64,000 bases of DNA from Phycisphaera sp. (GCA_020639255.1 JACKGZ010000001.1:558001-622000), one strand, 5' to 3'; positions 49,867 to 60,692 are shown, counted from the stretch's first letter. Numbers and translations are program-made. The notes: generated from the sequence alone by a model not told the origin.

Positions 49867-49905
49867 GTGATCAATTGTGACTGTACGAAGGGGCTGCGCC
49901 GCTAG
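49867..49905 (+). CDS. Possible 12-codon leader peptide ORF inside the structured RNA
   Basis: GTG-ATC-AAT-TGT-GAC-TGT and so on to TAG at 49903-49905, encoding Met-Ile-Asn-Cys-Asp-Cys-Thr-Lys-Gly-Leu-Arg-Arg. The start is preceded by GGGAGGTGGTCC, an extended and nearly perfect complement of the 16S rRNA 3' end, stronger than that of any other gene in the window. The two Cys codons and a following long-range stem invite the idea of translation-dependent attenuation. Translation is not proven. Confidence 0.4.
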   Translation: MINCDCTKGLRR

Positions 49906-49967
49906 CGGCAAGCCGACGGGATGCCGTTGGTGCAGCCCACACAAACAGCAGGAATGAAATTCCTACG

Positions 49968-50001
49968 GCTGCCGACCCAATCGCGGGTCGGCAGCTTTTT
50001 T
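49968..50001 (+). terminator. Very strong rho-independent terminator or attenuator
   Basis: 11-bp perfect stem GCTGCCGACCC/GGGTCGGCAGC with a 6-base loop, followed by TTTTTT. It ends 24 bases before the ATG of the dehydratase-like gene and closes the structured RNA region. Confidence 0.93.
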
Positions 50002-50024
50002 GATGCGCATATCCTCACGCCGTG

Positions 50025-51041
50025 ATGCAGGGCACAGAACCAAACCTCGAACTGGCCAACGAGTTGTCATTCAGTGACATCGCCGACGCGGCCGAACGCA
50101 TCCGCGGAATCGCGCACCGCACCCCCGTCATGACTTCTCGCGCGCTGAATAAGCAGCTCGACAGACGCGTGTTTATCAAGTGCGAGAACTTCCAGCGCAC
50201 CGGCGCGTTCAAGTTTCGCGGCGCAACCAACGCGATCTGCCAGGTCAAGCCGGGCGGGCCGGGTGTGCTGACGTACAGCTCCGGAAACCACGCGCAGGCC
50301 GTCGCATGCGCCTCAGCCTTGCTCGGCATCCGCGCAACGATCGTGATGCCCAAGAACGCGCCGAGCGTCAAGCTCAAGGCGACGCGTGGCTACCTCGAGG
50401 CCGGCGGTATCGAGGGCTCGGAGATCGTCCTCTATGACCCGCAGACCGAGATCCGCGAGGAGATCGGTCGCAAGCTCGCCGACGAACGCGGGCAGGACAT
50501 CATCGCGCCCTACGACCACCCCGAGGTGATCGCCGGGCAGGGCACGGCCGCGATGGAACTCATCGAGGACGTGGGCGATCTCGACGCGCTCTTTGTCTGC
50601 TGCGGTGGCGGGGGGCTGCTCTCGGGCAGCGCGATCTCCGCCAAGGCCATGCTTGGCTCGTGCAAGGTCATCGGTGTCGAGCCCGAGCTGGGCGACGACG
50701 CCAACCGCAGCTTCCGCACGCGCAAGCTCCAGACTGTGCTCAACCCGCCGACGATCGCCGACGGCGCCCGCACGCCCTACCTCGGGCAATACACCTTCGC
50801 GATGATGCTGACGCACGTCGACGACATGATGACGGTGTCCGACGACGAGCTGCGCCGGGCGATGCGGTTCTGCTTCGAGCGGATGAAAATCGTCGCCGAG
50901 CCGACGGGTGTTTTGGCGCTGGCTGGCATGATCAAGGCGGTGCAGTCGGGCTCGCTCGACGGCGCGAGGCGCATCGGTGTCGTGCTCAGCGGCGGCAACG
51001 TCGATCCGGTCTTGTTTTCAACGATTCTGTCGGGCGATTGA
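50025..51041 (+). CDS. PLP-dependent threonine/serine dehydratase or serine racemase-like enzyme
   Basis: A 338-residue fold-type II PLP enzyme. The Schiff-base Lys lies in FQRTGAFKFRGA, the substrate loop is SSGNHAQA, and the phosphate-binding Gly-rich loop is CCGGGGLLSG; a Ser/Thr-type PLP nitrogen ligand would fall in VLSGGNVD. There is no C-terminal ACT regulatory domain, so it is the catabolic-dehydratase or serine-racemase-like type, not biosynthetic IlvA. GTG at 50022 directly precedes the ATG and could be the start; no Shine-Dalgarno is visible. The strong terminator just upstream suggests regulation by attenuation. Confidence 0.9.
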   Translation: MQGTEPNLELANELSFSDIADAAERIRGIAHRTPVMTSRALNKQLDRRVFIKCENFQRTGAFKFRGATNAICQVKPGGPGVLTYSSGNHAQAVACASALLGIRATIVMPKNAPSVKLKATRGYLEAGGIEGSEIVLYDPQTEIREEIGRKLADERGQDIIAPYDHPEVIAGQGTAAMELIEDVGDLDALFVCCGGGGLLSGSAISAKAMLGSCKVIGVEPELGDDANRSFRTRKLQTVLNPPTIADGARTPYLGQYTFAMMLTHVDDMMTVSDDELRRAMRFCFERMKIVAEPTGVLALAGMIKAVQSGSLDGARRIGVVLSGGNVDPVLFSTILSGD

Positions 51042-51047
51042 GCCGGC

Positions 51048-51875
51048 TCAATCGCCCGTAGACTTGCCGTTGACAGTCAGCCGCGCCGGGTGTCCGAACC
51101 ACGAGTTGTCCCCGTTGGGCGATGGGTAGTGGGCACTGAGTGTGCGGTCGACGTCGGCCATCGTGCCGTCGGCCTTTGCCCAGCCGTTGTCGAGGTCGGG
51201 GAAGTCGATCGCGCAGTTGGCACACTTCTTGTTCGAGTCGAACCGGATCGGGCACCAGAAGCTCTCGACGTTGCGGAGCATCTCGGTGCCGAGCGACCAG
51301 ATGCCCGTCATCCAGTCGCAGTACAGGCACCAGATCAGATCGTGCCCGACGAGCCCCTCGAACTTGTGTCGGCTCACGTTCACCCAGTCGCCCGACTTGT
51401 ACTTCGGGAGCTTGATGAGCCAGGTCAGCGGCGGGTAGACGATGTACTCGCTGAGTCTGACGATTGCGAACACGGGTACTGCGAGCGCCGTTGTCCACAC
51501 CGCCGCGTGATTGCGCACACGGCCGACGCGGCGGTTGATGTTGCTGACGATCCTGGGCCCCTTGAGGTGCTTGCGGTTAGCGAGCTCGTGGAGCACCGTC
51601 CACACCATCACCATCGTCACCTGAGCGCCGACACCCACGCCGAGCCCGGCGAGCCATCCCCACCAGACGCTGTGATATTGCGCGCCCATGATCGGCCCGA
51701 CGATCATGGGGACGACCGTGAAGTACGCGATCATGATGTCGAGCCCCGGCGCCCTGCAGAGCCACGCGGACAGGGCCTTCCCGCCCGGGCCGAGCTTTGG
51801 GATCAGATGGAGCACGCCCGCGCCGGCCAGCAATGCGAGCGACATGACGACGAACAGTGTGAGGAGTGGGGGCAT
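51048..51875 (-). CDS. Four-helix membrane protein with cytoplasmic-side Cys motifs, unknown function
   Basis: A 275-residue protein not assigned to a family. Four transmembrane helices are predicted at about residues 3-25, 48-65, 70-97 and 124-153. The remaining C-terminal 120 residues are soluble and contain WCLYCDW and, 30 residues later, CPIRFDSNKKCANCAIDFPD, so five Cys arranged as CxxC, C, CxxC, which could bind a metal or form disulfides. It is convergent with the dehydratase gene, 6 bases apart. The start at 51875 gives a normal first helix. Confidence 0.75.
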   Translation of the reverse strand: MPPLLTLFVVMSLALLAGAGVLHLIPKLGPGGKALSAWLCRAPGLDIMIAYFTVVPMIVGPIMGAQYHSVWWGWLAGLGVGVGAQVTMVMVWTVLHELANRKHLKGPRIVSNINRRVGRVRNHAAVWTTALAVPVFAIVRLSEYIVYPPLTWLIKLPKYKSGDWVNVSRHKFEGLVGHDLIWCLYCDWMTGIWSLGTEMLRNVESFWCPIRFDSNKKCANCAIDFPDLDNGWAKADGTMADVDRTLSAHYPSPNGDNSWFGHPARLTVNGKSTGD

Positions 51876-51933
51876 CGCCCGAGTCTACTGCGGGGTAGAT
51901 GAAGCTGCCGAACCTTGATCAGATCCGGTCAGA

Positions 51934-52743
51934 TCAGCGTCTCGGTTGATTGATCCAGCCATATTTTTGGATCGAAGATGTATCGACGGTGTAGTTCACC
52001 TTGCGGTGACGCACACGGAACATATGGGCGTCGAAGTCGGCCCGTTCGTTTGCAAACTCGTCCTGTCCGGTCGGGGCTTCCCATCCCGCGACCGCGCCAT
52101 CGAGGTACAGGATGTTGCCCTTGCCCGAGTGGCGGGCCGTGATCTGGTCGTCGTTCGACCACATCGCGTCGTCGTACACCTCGTTGTAGAAGGTTTCGTG
52201 TTCCTCGATCAGGAGCGGGATGCCCTGCATCGGAACCAGATTGCTCCGGACACCGCGTGCCGGGTCGTCGTAGTAGAAAAACTGCCAGCTGATGTCGATC
52301 CTCGCACCGGCCGTGCCAGCGAGCATGCCGTAATCGAATAGCAAATTCGCCCGCCGTTTCACCGTGGGGCATTCGAGGATGTGATCGATCTGGGAGAGGT
52401 ATTCGCTCAGTGGGGAAGTATCGAACGGGTGGTTGTAGTGGTCGGGGTTGTTGATGTAGGCCTGGTTGTTCTTGCCGCACCAATCGAGGTTGCCCTCCCA
52501 GTTGCTCGCGGTCCGGCCGTGCGGCGTGACACCGGGGATCTGCTCGTAGTCCATGCCGTAGGACTGGAACGCGATACCGAGCTGGCGCAGGTTGCTCAGG
52601 CAAACAGTGGCCTGCGCCGTGTCGCGTGCTTTCGAGAGCGAGGGCAGCAGGATGCCGATCAGGAGCGCGATGATCGAGATGACGACCAAGAGCTCGATGA
52701 GCGTGAACGCGCTCCCGCTGCGGTACGTGCTTTGATCTTGCAT
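51934..52743 (-). CDS. Prepilin-like secreted protein
   Basis: A 269-residue pseudopilin-like protein. The leader and helix are SAFTLIELLVVISIIALLIG with a Glu at +5 after the cleavage site, then VCLSNLRQLGIAFQSYGMDYEQ and a C-terminal region with ILYLDGAVAGWEAP, which corresponds to the family's DG motif. It has a large central domain rich in aromatic residues. It is the third such protein in the window; the three share only the N-terminal 60 residues. No secretion genes are nearby. Confidence 0.85.
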   Translation of the reverse strand: MQDQSTYRSGSAFTLIELLVVISIIALLIGILLPSLSKARDTAQATVCLSNLRQLGIAFQSYGMDYEQIPGVTPHGRTASNWEGNLDWCGKNNQAYINNPDHYNHPFDTSPLSEYLSQIDHILECPTVKRRANLLFDYGMLAGTAGARIDISWQFFYYDDPARGVRSNLVPMQGIPLLIEEHETFYNEVYDDAMWSNDDQITARHSGKGNILYLDGAVAGWEAPTGQDEFANERADFDAHMFRVRHRKVNYTVDTSSIQKYGWINQPRR

Positions 52744-52822
52744 GCGTCAGTCCCCGAGTGGGCGAACGCCCAAGCCGAGTTTACACGAAATGTAGTATGT
52801 CATGGAGCACAATCAGCGCAAG

Positions 52823-52852
52823 AAAATCGCCCGAGCCGGAACTCGGGCGATT
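52823..52852 (-). terminator. Rho-independent terminator of the pyrophosphatase gene
   Basis: 11-bp perfect stem AATCGCCCGAG/CTCGGGCGATT (52825-52835 and 52842-52852), 6-base loop, followed on the minus strand by TTCTTGCG, the stem itself contributing a run of four T. Confidence 0.8.
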
Positions 52853-52914
52853 GCTGTATACAGTGAATAGGCTGATCAGTTTCTGTTTAGATCATCCAGA
52901 TCAGATCGGTCGTC

Positions 52915-55722
<2,808 letters not shown>

Positions 55723-55924
55723 CTCTGCGGTGCTCCCGGTTGGCTCGGTCTCGGCTCTGCCAAGGACCGGCTATGGAAGGTATCGAGCGCCCCACGGTCT
55801 CGGCGCTGCGCTGAACGGTGTATACATCTATCGGTCAAGGCGTGGAATCGGCATGTGTGCTGCGACTCGTACGATGGACCGGAAGCCCGGATCGGCATCC
55901 CTTCGGATCGCGGGCGGATTCCTG

Positions 55925-55956
55925 AAAAAGCAACGACGCCCGGCTTTCACCGGGCG
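55925..55956 (-). terminator. Rho-independent terminator of rpsU
   Basis: 7-bp perfect stem CGCCCGG/CCGGGCG (55937-55943 and 55950-55956), 6-base loop, followed on the minus strand by TCGTTGCTTTTTC. It lies 10 bases after the rpsU stop. Confidence 0.78.
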
Positions 55957-55965
55957 AAGGCGTGT

Positions 55966-56145
55966 TTACTGCACAGGGCGCGTGACCGAGCGGCGTGCGG
56001 CGCGACGGCGGCGCTCCGAGGGCTTCTCGTAGAACTCTTTGCGCTTGATCTCTTTCGTGAGACCTTCCTTCTCGCAGAGCTTCTTGAAGCGTCGCATCAT
56101 CTGCTCGACCGACTCGTTGTTGCGGGACTTGATCCGAATAGCCAT
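55966..56145 (-). CDS. rpsU: 30S ribosomal protein bS21
   Basis: A 59-residue basic protein of the small ribosomal subunit that helps initiation near the anti-Shine-Dalgarno. The sequence MAIRIKSRNNESVEQMMRRF and KEIKRKEFYEKPSERRRR is unmistakable. The ATG at 56145 follows GAGGACGGC at normal spacing; an upstream in-frame start has no ribosome binding site. It is monocistronic with its own terminator. Confidence 0.95.
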   Translation of the reverse strand: MAIRIKSRNNESVEQMMRRFKKLCEKEGLTKEIKRKEFYEKPSERRRRAARRSVTRPVQ

Positions 56146-56353
56146 GCCGTCCTCGTGGGTCTGAACCCGTCCCACACTCTTCGGAGGGCTTCGGGTCGTA
56201 TGCTCGTTTGCGAAACCGGGGCCCAAGTCCCCGGGCCGCTAGTAAAGGCCCCAATCCCCCGGGAATCCACCGAATCGCAGCATCAGAGCCCGAAATGTGC
56301 CCCTTAGATGACCCGATCAAGCACCCAGCAGAGCGAGCCGGACACGTCGAGAT

Positions 56354-57073
56354 ATGTTGCTTGTTGATACATACAACGTGCTCCACCACCCGCTCGCCCA
56401 TCGGGAACTCCCGCACGACGCCGGCCCGGCGGAGTTGGCCGCGCTGATCGCCGCGGGCAGGCACCGACGGAGCCGGGCCGTTCTCGTCTGCGACGGCATG
56501 CCCCGGAACATGGGGCCAATCGCCCACCGGCACGCCGAGCTTCGCTTCCAGGTTGAGCACGCCGAGCTCATCTACGCCGGCCCTGGTCGGGACGCCGACT
56601 CGCTGATCGAGCGTCTGATCGAGGCCGAGCACGCGCCCAGGCGGATGTCGGTGGTGAGTTCCGATCGCCGCCTCCAGCGAGCCGCCCGCCGGCGCCGAGC
56701 CCGGGTGATCCCGAGCGACGATTTCCTGCGTTCGCTGATCACGGATGTCGATCGCGGCAAGAGCCGATGGCTCCGCCCGGCCTTCACGACCGAGGTGCCG
56801 CTGTCCCCGAGTGCGATCCGGTACTGGAAGGACCTGTTTCGGATCGACGAGGCGGACCTGCCGCCCGAGGCCGTTGAGCCGCAGAAGGTACAGGCTTCAT
56901 CCACGCCGCCGGATGAACGGCCCAAAGTCGAGCGAGCACCAGTGCCGGTTCCCCAGGCCATGCCTAAACCCGAGCCGGAACCGATCGACCCGGTTCTGCT
57001 CGAAGCGCTCCGCGAGTGGCGGGGGAGGCTCAGTCTGGACGATCTAGACATGACCAGATGGCTCGGCGACTGA
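56354..57073 (+). CDS. NYN/PIN-domain (YacP-like) putative RNase
   Basis: A 239-residue protein. The N-terminal 130 residues are a NYN/PIN nuclease domain: MLLVDTYNVLHHP (first catalytic Asp), VLVCDGMPR, IYAGPGRDADSLIERLIE and VVSSDRRLQRAARRR (acidic metal ligands). This resembles YacP/Rae1-type endoribonucleases. The C-terminal half is a Pro/Glu-rich linker ending in a short helical domain (LLEALREWRGRLSLDDLDM). The next gene overlaps its 3' end by 16 bases. It should act on RNA, possibly on the ribosome as Rae1 does; the substrate is inferred only from the family. Confidence 0.82.
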   Translation: MLLVDTYNVLHHPLAHRELPHDAGPAELAALIAAGRHRRSRAVLVCDGMPRNMGPIAHRHAELRFQVEHAELIYAGPGRDADSLIERLIEAEHAPRRMSVVSSDRRLQRAARRRRARVIPSDDFLRSLITDVDRGKSRWLRPAFTTEVPLSPSAIRYWKDLFRIDEADLPPEAVEPQKVQASSTPPDERPKVERAPVPVPQAMPKPEPEPIDPVLLEALREWRGRLSLDDLDMTRWLGD

Positions 57074-57456
57074 TCATCCCGCTCGCACTCACGCTCGCGT
57101 TTGTCGGCGCGTGCTCGCCCACGACCGCGACACAGGGGTATCACGACATCCGCGCGAACTGGTGGTCGCCCACGCTTGAGGCGAAGCTGCCGACGGGGTA
57201 CCGCGCCGCGGATATCGCCGCGGCCGCCGAGGGGGCGCTCGTGCGGATGGGGTACACCACCACCGAGCGCACAGAGTCGGAAGACCGCGCGATCATCGTG
57301 GGTGAGCCGGCGCAGTCGGGGCTGCTGGACAAGATCGTGATCCGAGGTGTCCCCAGCGGCCGGCAGTTCATCGTGAAGATCACGACCAGGCCGCTCGGCG
57401 ACGAGGACCGCGCTCGCATCACGCTCGATGAGATGCTTGTGCTGCTCGGGCTTTAA
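57058..57456 (+). CDS. Small lipoprotein of unknown function
   Basis: A 132-residue protein with a lipoprotein signal (ARRLIIPLALTLAFVGACS; Cys in the lipobox). The mature domain is beta-rich (LPTGYRAADIAAAAEGALVRMGY, then IIVGEP and IVIRGVPSGRQFIVKITTRP), about 110 residues, of a size seen in DUF3568-like envelope lipoproteins. The ATG at 57058 lies within the last codons of the NYN gene, so translation is coupled by overlap. An upstream in-frame start at 57016 would destroy the signal peptide. Confidence 0.78.
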   Translation: MARRLIIPLALTLAFVGACSPTTATQGYHDIRANWWSPTLEAKLPTGYRAADIAAAAEGALVRMGYTTTERTESEDRAIIVGEPAQSGLLDKIVIRGVPSGRQFIVKITTRPLGDEDRARITLDEMLVLLGL

Positions 57457-57460
57457 CGAA

Positions 57461-57483
57461 AGACCCCTCGCTTGCGCGAGGGG
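57461..57483. terminator. Bidirectional terminator-like hairpin, derived from the planctomycete repeat
   Basis: 7-bp stem CCCCTCG/CGAGGGG (57464-57470 and 57477-57483), 6-base loop. On the minus strand it is followed by TCTTTCGTT and would end the citrate synthase transcript; on the plus strand it follows the lipoprotein stop by 8 bases. Its sequence CCTCGCTTGCGC with GGGCTCGT downstream matches the core of the repeat at 10764-10835. Confidence 0.7.
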
Positions 57484-57512
57484 CTCGTGGATACAACTGA
57501 GTCGGGTATCGA

Positions 57513-58646
57513 TTACTTGCGATCGTTGATGGCGACGTAAGGGACGTTGTGCTCGCCCACGAACTCGGCCTTCGGGCGGAAGAGGCGGTTGTCGGAGAGC
57601 TGCTCGATGATGTGTCCGGACCAGCCGCCCAGGCGGCTCATGGCGAACATCGGGGTGAAGAGGTCGAGCTTGAGACCGATGCAGTGGTACGTGGTCGCGG
57701 AGTAGAAGTCGACGTTGGGGTAGATGCCCTTGGCGCCGACCTCGCGAGCCATGATCTCTTCGATCTTCTTGGACTTCTCGAAGAGGGCCTCGTTGCCGGT
57801 GTCTTTGGCCAGCTGCTGGGCGAGCTTCTGGAGCTCGTTGGCGCGGGGGTCCTTGGCCTTGTAGACGCGGTGGCCGAAGCCCATGATCTTGCTCTTGGTC
57901 GCGAGCTTGTCCATGACGTACTTCTCGACGTCGTCGATGCTCGGGATTTCGTTGAGCATTTTCATGACGCCCTCGTTGGCGCCGCCGTGGAGCGGGCCAC
58001 GGAGCGAGCCGACGGCTGCGGTGAGCGCGGAGTAGACGTCGCTGAGCGTCGAGATCACGACGCGGGCTGCGAAGGTGGAGTTGTTGAGCCCGTGGTCGGC
58101 GTGGGTGATCATGCAGATGTCGAAGGCGCGCGCCATGGTGTCGGTGGGCTTCTCGCCGTTGAGCATGTAGAGGAAGTTCTGGCTGAAGCCGAACTCGGTG
58201 TTGGGGGCGATCGGGTCGAGCCCGCGGCGGATGCGGTCGTAGGCGGCGACGAGTGTGGGGGCCTGCCCGAGGATGTTGATGGCCTTCTTGCGGGCGCTGG
58301 CGACATCGTTGGCGTTGGGGTCGGCGTCGTAGAAGGCGAGCTCGGAGATCAGCGTGCGGAGCACGTGCATGGGCTCGGCGGTCTTGGGGATCTTGCGGAT
58401 GCTCTCGACGATTCCGGCGGAGATGCTGTAGTGCTGGCGGAGTTCCTTGGTGAATGCGTCGAGCTCGGCGCGGGTCGGGAGCTTCTTGTTCCAGAGGAGG
58501 TAGACGGTCTCCTCGAACGTGGAATTCTGGGCGAGCGCGTCGATGTTGATGCCGACGTATTCGAGGACGCCGTTGACGCCGTCGATCCAGGACATCTGTG
58601 TTTCTGCGGCGACGACGCCCTCGAGGCCCTTTGCGTAGGTGCTCAT
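57513..58646 (-). CDS. gltA: Citrate synthase
   Basis: A 377-residue citrate synthase that condenses oxaloacetate and acetyl-CoA, the entry step of the TCA cycle. Catalytic residues: His in ITHADHGLNNSTF, His in GSLRGPLHGGANEGVM, the MGFGHRVYKAKDPRA block with catalytic His and Arg, and the Asp in NVDFYSATTYHCIGL. The length and the start MSTYAKGLEGVVAAET fit the short (type I, archaeal/Gram-positive-like) form rather than the longer allosteric proteobacterial enzyme. It is divergent from the rhomboid gene with 139 bp between. Confidence 0.96.
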   Translation of the reverse strand: MSTYAKGLEGVVAAETQMSWIDGVNGVLEYVGINIDALAQNSTFEETVYLLWNKKLPTRAELDAFTKELRQHYSISAGIVESIRKIPKTAEPMHVLRTLISELAFYDADPNANDVASARKKAINILGQAPTLVAAYDRIRRGLDPIAPNTEFGFSQNFLYMLNGEKPTDTMARAFDICMITHADHGLNNSTFAARVVISTLSDVYSALTAAVGSLRGPLHGGANEGVMKMLNEIPSIDDVEKYVMDKLATKSKIMGFGHRVYKAKDPRANELQKLAQQLAKDTGNEALFEKSKKIEEIMAREVGAKGIYPNVDFYSATTYHCIGLKLDLFTPMFAMSRLGGWSGHIIEQLSDNRLFRPKAEFVGEHNVPYVAINDRK

Positions 58647-58785
58647 GCTGATTCCTCTGCTGCGGATATCCGCGGATTGTTCGGGTATCGGCGTTCAAAC
58701 GGGGTGACGTTGACGCCGGAACGCGGAACTATAGAACCCTCGGGGCCAAAGATCAGGATGGCGTTCGTTCGCTTCCCCCGAAGAG

Positions 58786-59982
58786 ATGCCACTGCGGACC
58801 GGGCGGTCCGCCGGAGCCCGTCGCGTGCTGATCCCCATAACAACCGACAGGCCCCGGCGGCGAAGCCCGGTGCTGATCCACGCGCTGGTTCTGTTCAACG
58901 CCCTCGTCTTTGTGTGGACGCTTTCGGTCCAGGCGAGTGATCCGAACGACTACGGCCGGCTCATGGAGACCTACGCGATCCAGAACGACGGCTTTCGGTG
59001 GTTCCAGCTTCTGACCAGCGCGTTCTTTCATGGCGGGTGGATGCACCTGCTCTTCAACATGTTCGTGCTGATGGCGCTCGGGCCGAACGTCGAGGACAAG
59101 ATGGGGCACGTCGGGTTCACGCTGCTCTATGTGATCGGGGCGGCGGCCTCGGGCGGAGCGCACCTGGCGATGAGCGACAACCCGGCCATCGGCGCCTCAG
59201 GCGCGATCGCGGCGGTGACGGGCGCGTACCTGGTGCTCTTCCCGAAGACGCGGATTATCTGTTTCTTCATCTTCACGCTGAGCCGGGTCGCCGTACCGGC
59301 GTGGTGGTTCATCGGGTTCTCGATCGCGGTGGACCTGCTCGCCAACGGGTTCGGCAGGAGGGACGGCATCGCGCACGCGGCGCACCTTGGCGGGTACTTC
59401 TTCGGGATCGGCTCGACGCTGACGCTGCTCTGGCTGAAGGTGCTCAAGCGCGAGCCGTACGACCTGTTCACGCTGCTTCGCCAGAAGAAACGCCGGGCCG
59501 ATTTCGCCTCGGCGGCGAAGTCTCACGATCACATGATCCAGCAGCGCGTCGGCGCGGCGAGGCCCGAGTCGCCGCGCTTGAAGGCGATGTACGAGTCGCG
59601 GGCACGGATCGGCGAACTGGTCTCGGGCGGCGACCTCGAGAAGGCAGCCGACGAGTACCGGGTTTTTGTGGACGAGTTCGGCACGGACGAGCCGGCCTCG
59701 GTGCTGAGTCGGGATTTGCAGCTCAGGCTTGCCGAGCACCTGATGCGTTCGGGCGACCGGGCGTCGGCGGCGAAGGCGTATATAGGGTTTGCCCGGTCGA
59801 ACCAGTTCGACCGCGAAGCGCCGGGGGCGATGCTCATCGCGGCCCTGATTCTCGCAGAGGATCTGGACCAACCCGAAGAAGCCCGGCCCCTGATCGAGGA
59901 GGCGCTGCCCAAGCTGGCGGGCCAGGAGAGGGAGCTTGCCGAGACACTCCTGTCGAACCTCGGGGTGAAAGCGGACAGCTAG
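58786..59982 (+). CDS. Rhomboid-family intramembrane serine protease with C-terminal helical domain
   Basis: A 398-residue protein. Six or seven transmembrane segments fill residues 30-230, with rhomboid motifs: FHGGWMHLLFNMFVLMALG (L1 loop and Asn), the catalytic Ser in IGASGAIAAVTGAYL (GASGA) and the catalytic His in GIAHAAHLGGYFFGIG. The C-terminal 160 residues are TPR-like helices (DLEKAADEYRVFVDEFG, then EEARPLIEEALPKLAG) on the cytoplasmic side. It cleaves membrane proteins within the bilayer; the substrate is unknown. trpF begins 9 bases downstream on the same strand. Confidence 0.92.
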   Translation: MPLRTGRSAGARRVLIPITTDRPRRRSPVLIHALVLFNALVFVWTLSVQASDPNDYGRLMETYAIQNDGFRWFQLLTSAFFHGGWMHLLFNMFVLMALGPNVEDKMGHVGFTLLYVIGAAASGGAHLAMSDNPAIGASGAIAAVTGAYLVLFPKTRIICFFIFTLSRVAVPAWWFIGFSIAVDLLANGFGRRDGIAHAAHLGGYFFGIGSTLTLLWLKVLKREPYDLFTLLRQKKRRADFASAAKSHDHMIQQRVGAARPESPRLKAMYESRARIGELVSGGDLEKAADEYRVFVDEFGTDEPASVLSRDLQLRLAEHLMRSGDRASAAKAYIGFARSNQFDREAPGAMLIAALILAEDLDQPEEARPLIEEALPKLAGQERELAETLLSNLGVKADS

Positions 59983-59991
59983 CATTCGCGC

Positions 59992-60630
59992 ATGGCACGC
60001 ACACGCATCAAGATCTGCGGGATTCGGAACGAGGCGGCGATCACCGCGGCTGCGGAAGCCGGCGCGGACGCGGTGGGGTTTGTGTTCGTCGAGAGCTCGC
60101 CCCGGTACATCCAGCCCGAAGAGGCGTGGAAGCTGGCGGGACTGCTCCCGCCGATGGTGGCGACGGTGGGGCTCTACCAGAACCCAGGCGTGGATGATTT
60201 CGCCGAGGTCGAGCAGGTCTGCCCGACGACGCTCACGCAGCTTCACGGCAACGAGCGCGACCAGATCGTGGAGATGATCGGGCCGGACCTGATCAAGGCG
60301 ATCAAGTTCGACCCGGAGACGATCGCGGGCAGGCTCAGGCACTACGACGAGTTCCCCGAGGTGAGCGCGATCCTGATCGATGGCTCGGCGGGCGGTGAGG
60401 GGATCGCGTTTGATTGGGATCAGCTGACGCCTCATCTTGAGGGGATCTCGACACCGATCATTCTGGCGGGCGGCCTGACGCCTGAGAACGTGGGCGAGGC
60501 GATCAAGGCCGTGCGCCCGTTCGCGGTGGACGTGTCGAGCGGCGTCGAGCGTGAACGCGGCGTGAAAGACCCGGAGCTGATCCGGGCGTTCTGCCGGGCG
60601 GTCGTGCGTGCGGATGCGGAGTTGCTCTGA
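59992..60630 (+). CDS. trpF: Phosphoribosylanthranilate isomerase
   Basis: A 212-residue TIM-barrel enzyme catalysing the Amadori rearrangement of PRA to CdRP in tryptophan biosynthesis. Motifs: KICGI (catalytic Cys region), GADAVGFVF, LTQLHGNE, LIDGSAGGEGIAFDW (catalytic Asp), LAGGLTPENV and FAVDVSSGVERERGVKD, all strongly conserved. No other trp genes are nearby. It begins 9 bases after the rhomboid stop and the pair is likely one transcript. A hairpin repeat follows at 60663-60685. Confidence 0.96.
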   Translation: MARTRIKICGIRNEAAITAAAEAGADAVGFVFVESSPRYIQPEEAWKLAGLLPPMVATVGLYQNPGVDDFAEVEQVCPTTLTQLHGNERDQIVEMIGPDLIKAIKFDPETIAGRLRHYDEFPEVSAILIDGSAGGEGIAFDWDQLTPHLEGISTPIILAGGLTPENVGEAIKAVRPFAVDVSSGVERERGVKDPELIRAFCRAVVRADAELL

Positions 60631-60662
60631 ACGAGGGCTCCACCGAAGACCCCTCTCCCCGG

Positions 60663-60685
60663 CCCTCTCCCCCAAGGGGAGAGGG
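60663..60685. repeat. Intergenic hairpin repeat (CCCTCTCCCC type)
   Basis: Perfect 10-bp inverted repeat CCCTCTCCCC-CAA-GGGGAGAGGG between the convergent trpF and aroK genes. This sequence type recurs in intergenic regions of many unrelated bacteria. It may terminate transcription from either side although no T run is present. Confidence 0.7.
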
Positions 60686-60692
60686 AGCAAAG

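Larger units (their letters stand above)
49660..50001 (+). ncRNA. Highly structured 340-nt transcript region of unknown class (leader or ncRNA)
   Basis: No protein gene with coding character covers this stretch. Hairpins seen: a closing stem GGCGGGC/GCCCGCC (49677-49683 with 49734-49740) enclosing further GC stems, an 8-bp stem 49745-49767, a 7-bp stem CCCGGGG/CCCCGGG 49776-49795, a long-range pairing GGGCTGC/GCAGCCC (49891-49897 with 49932-49938), AGGAAT/ATTCCT (49950-49964), and a strong terminator (49968-50001). Within it lies a 12-codon ORF with an exceptionally strong ribosome binding site. It does not show the conserved elements of RNase P RNA, tmRNA or SRP RNA. It could be an attenuating leader for the dehydratase gene 24 bases further on. 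Confidence 0.55.

Noticed and set aside
49659..49880. A 73-codon plus-strand ORF in the structured RNA region
   Set aside because: No ribosome binding site, Arg/Gly/Pro-rich composition without motif, and it coincides with GC-rich RNA stems.
56572..58698. A 708-codon open frame on the minus strand
   Set aside because: It is a frame-shifted shadow over citrate synthase and the region opposite the NYN gene, dominated by Arg, His and Gln.
60663..60685. The CCCTCTCCCC hairpin as a CRISPR repeat or mobile-element end
   Set aside because: There is a single copy, no spacers or target duplication, and this hairpin type is a common intergenic element.
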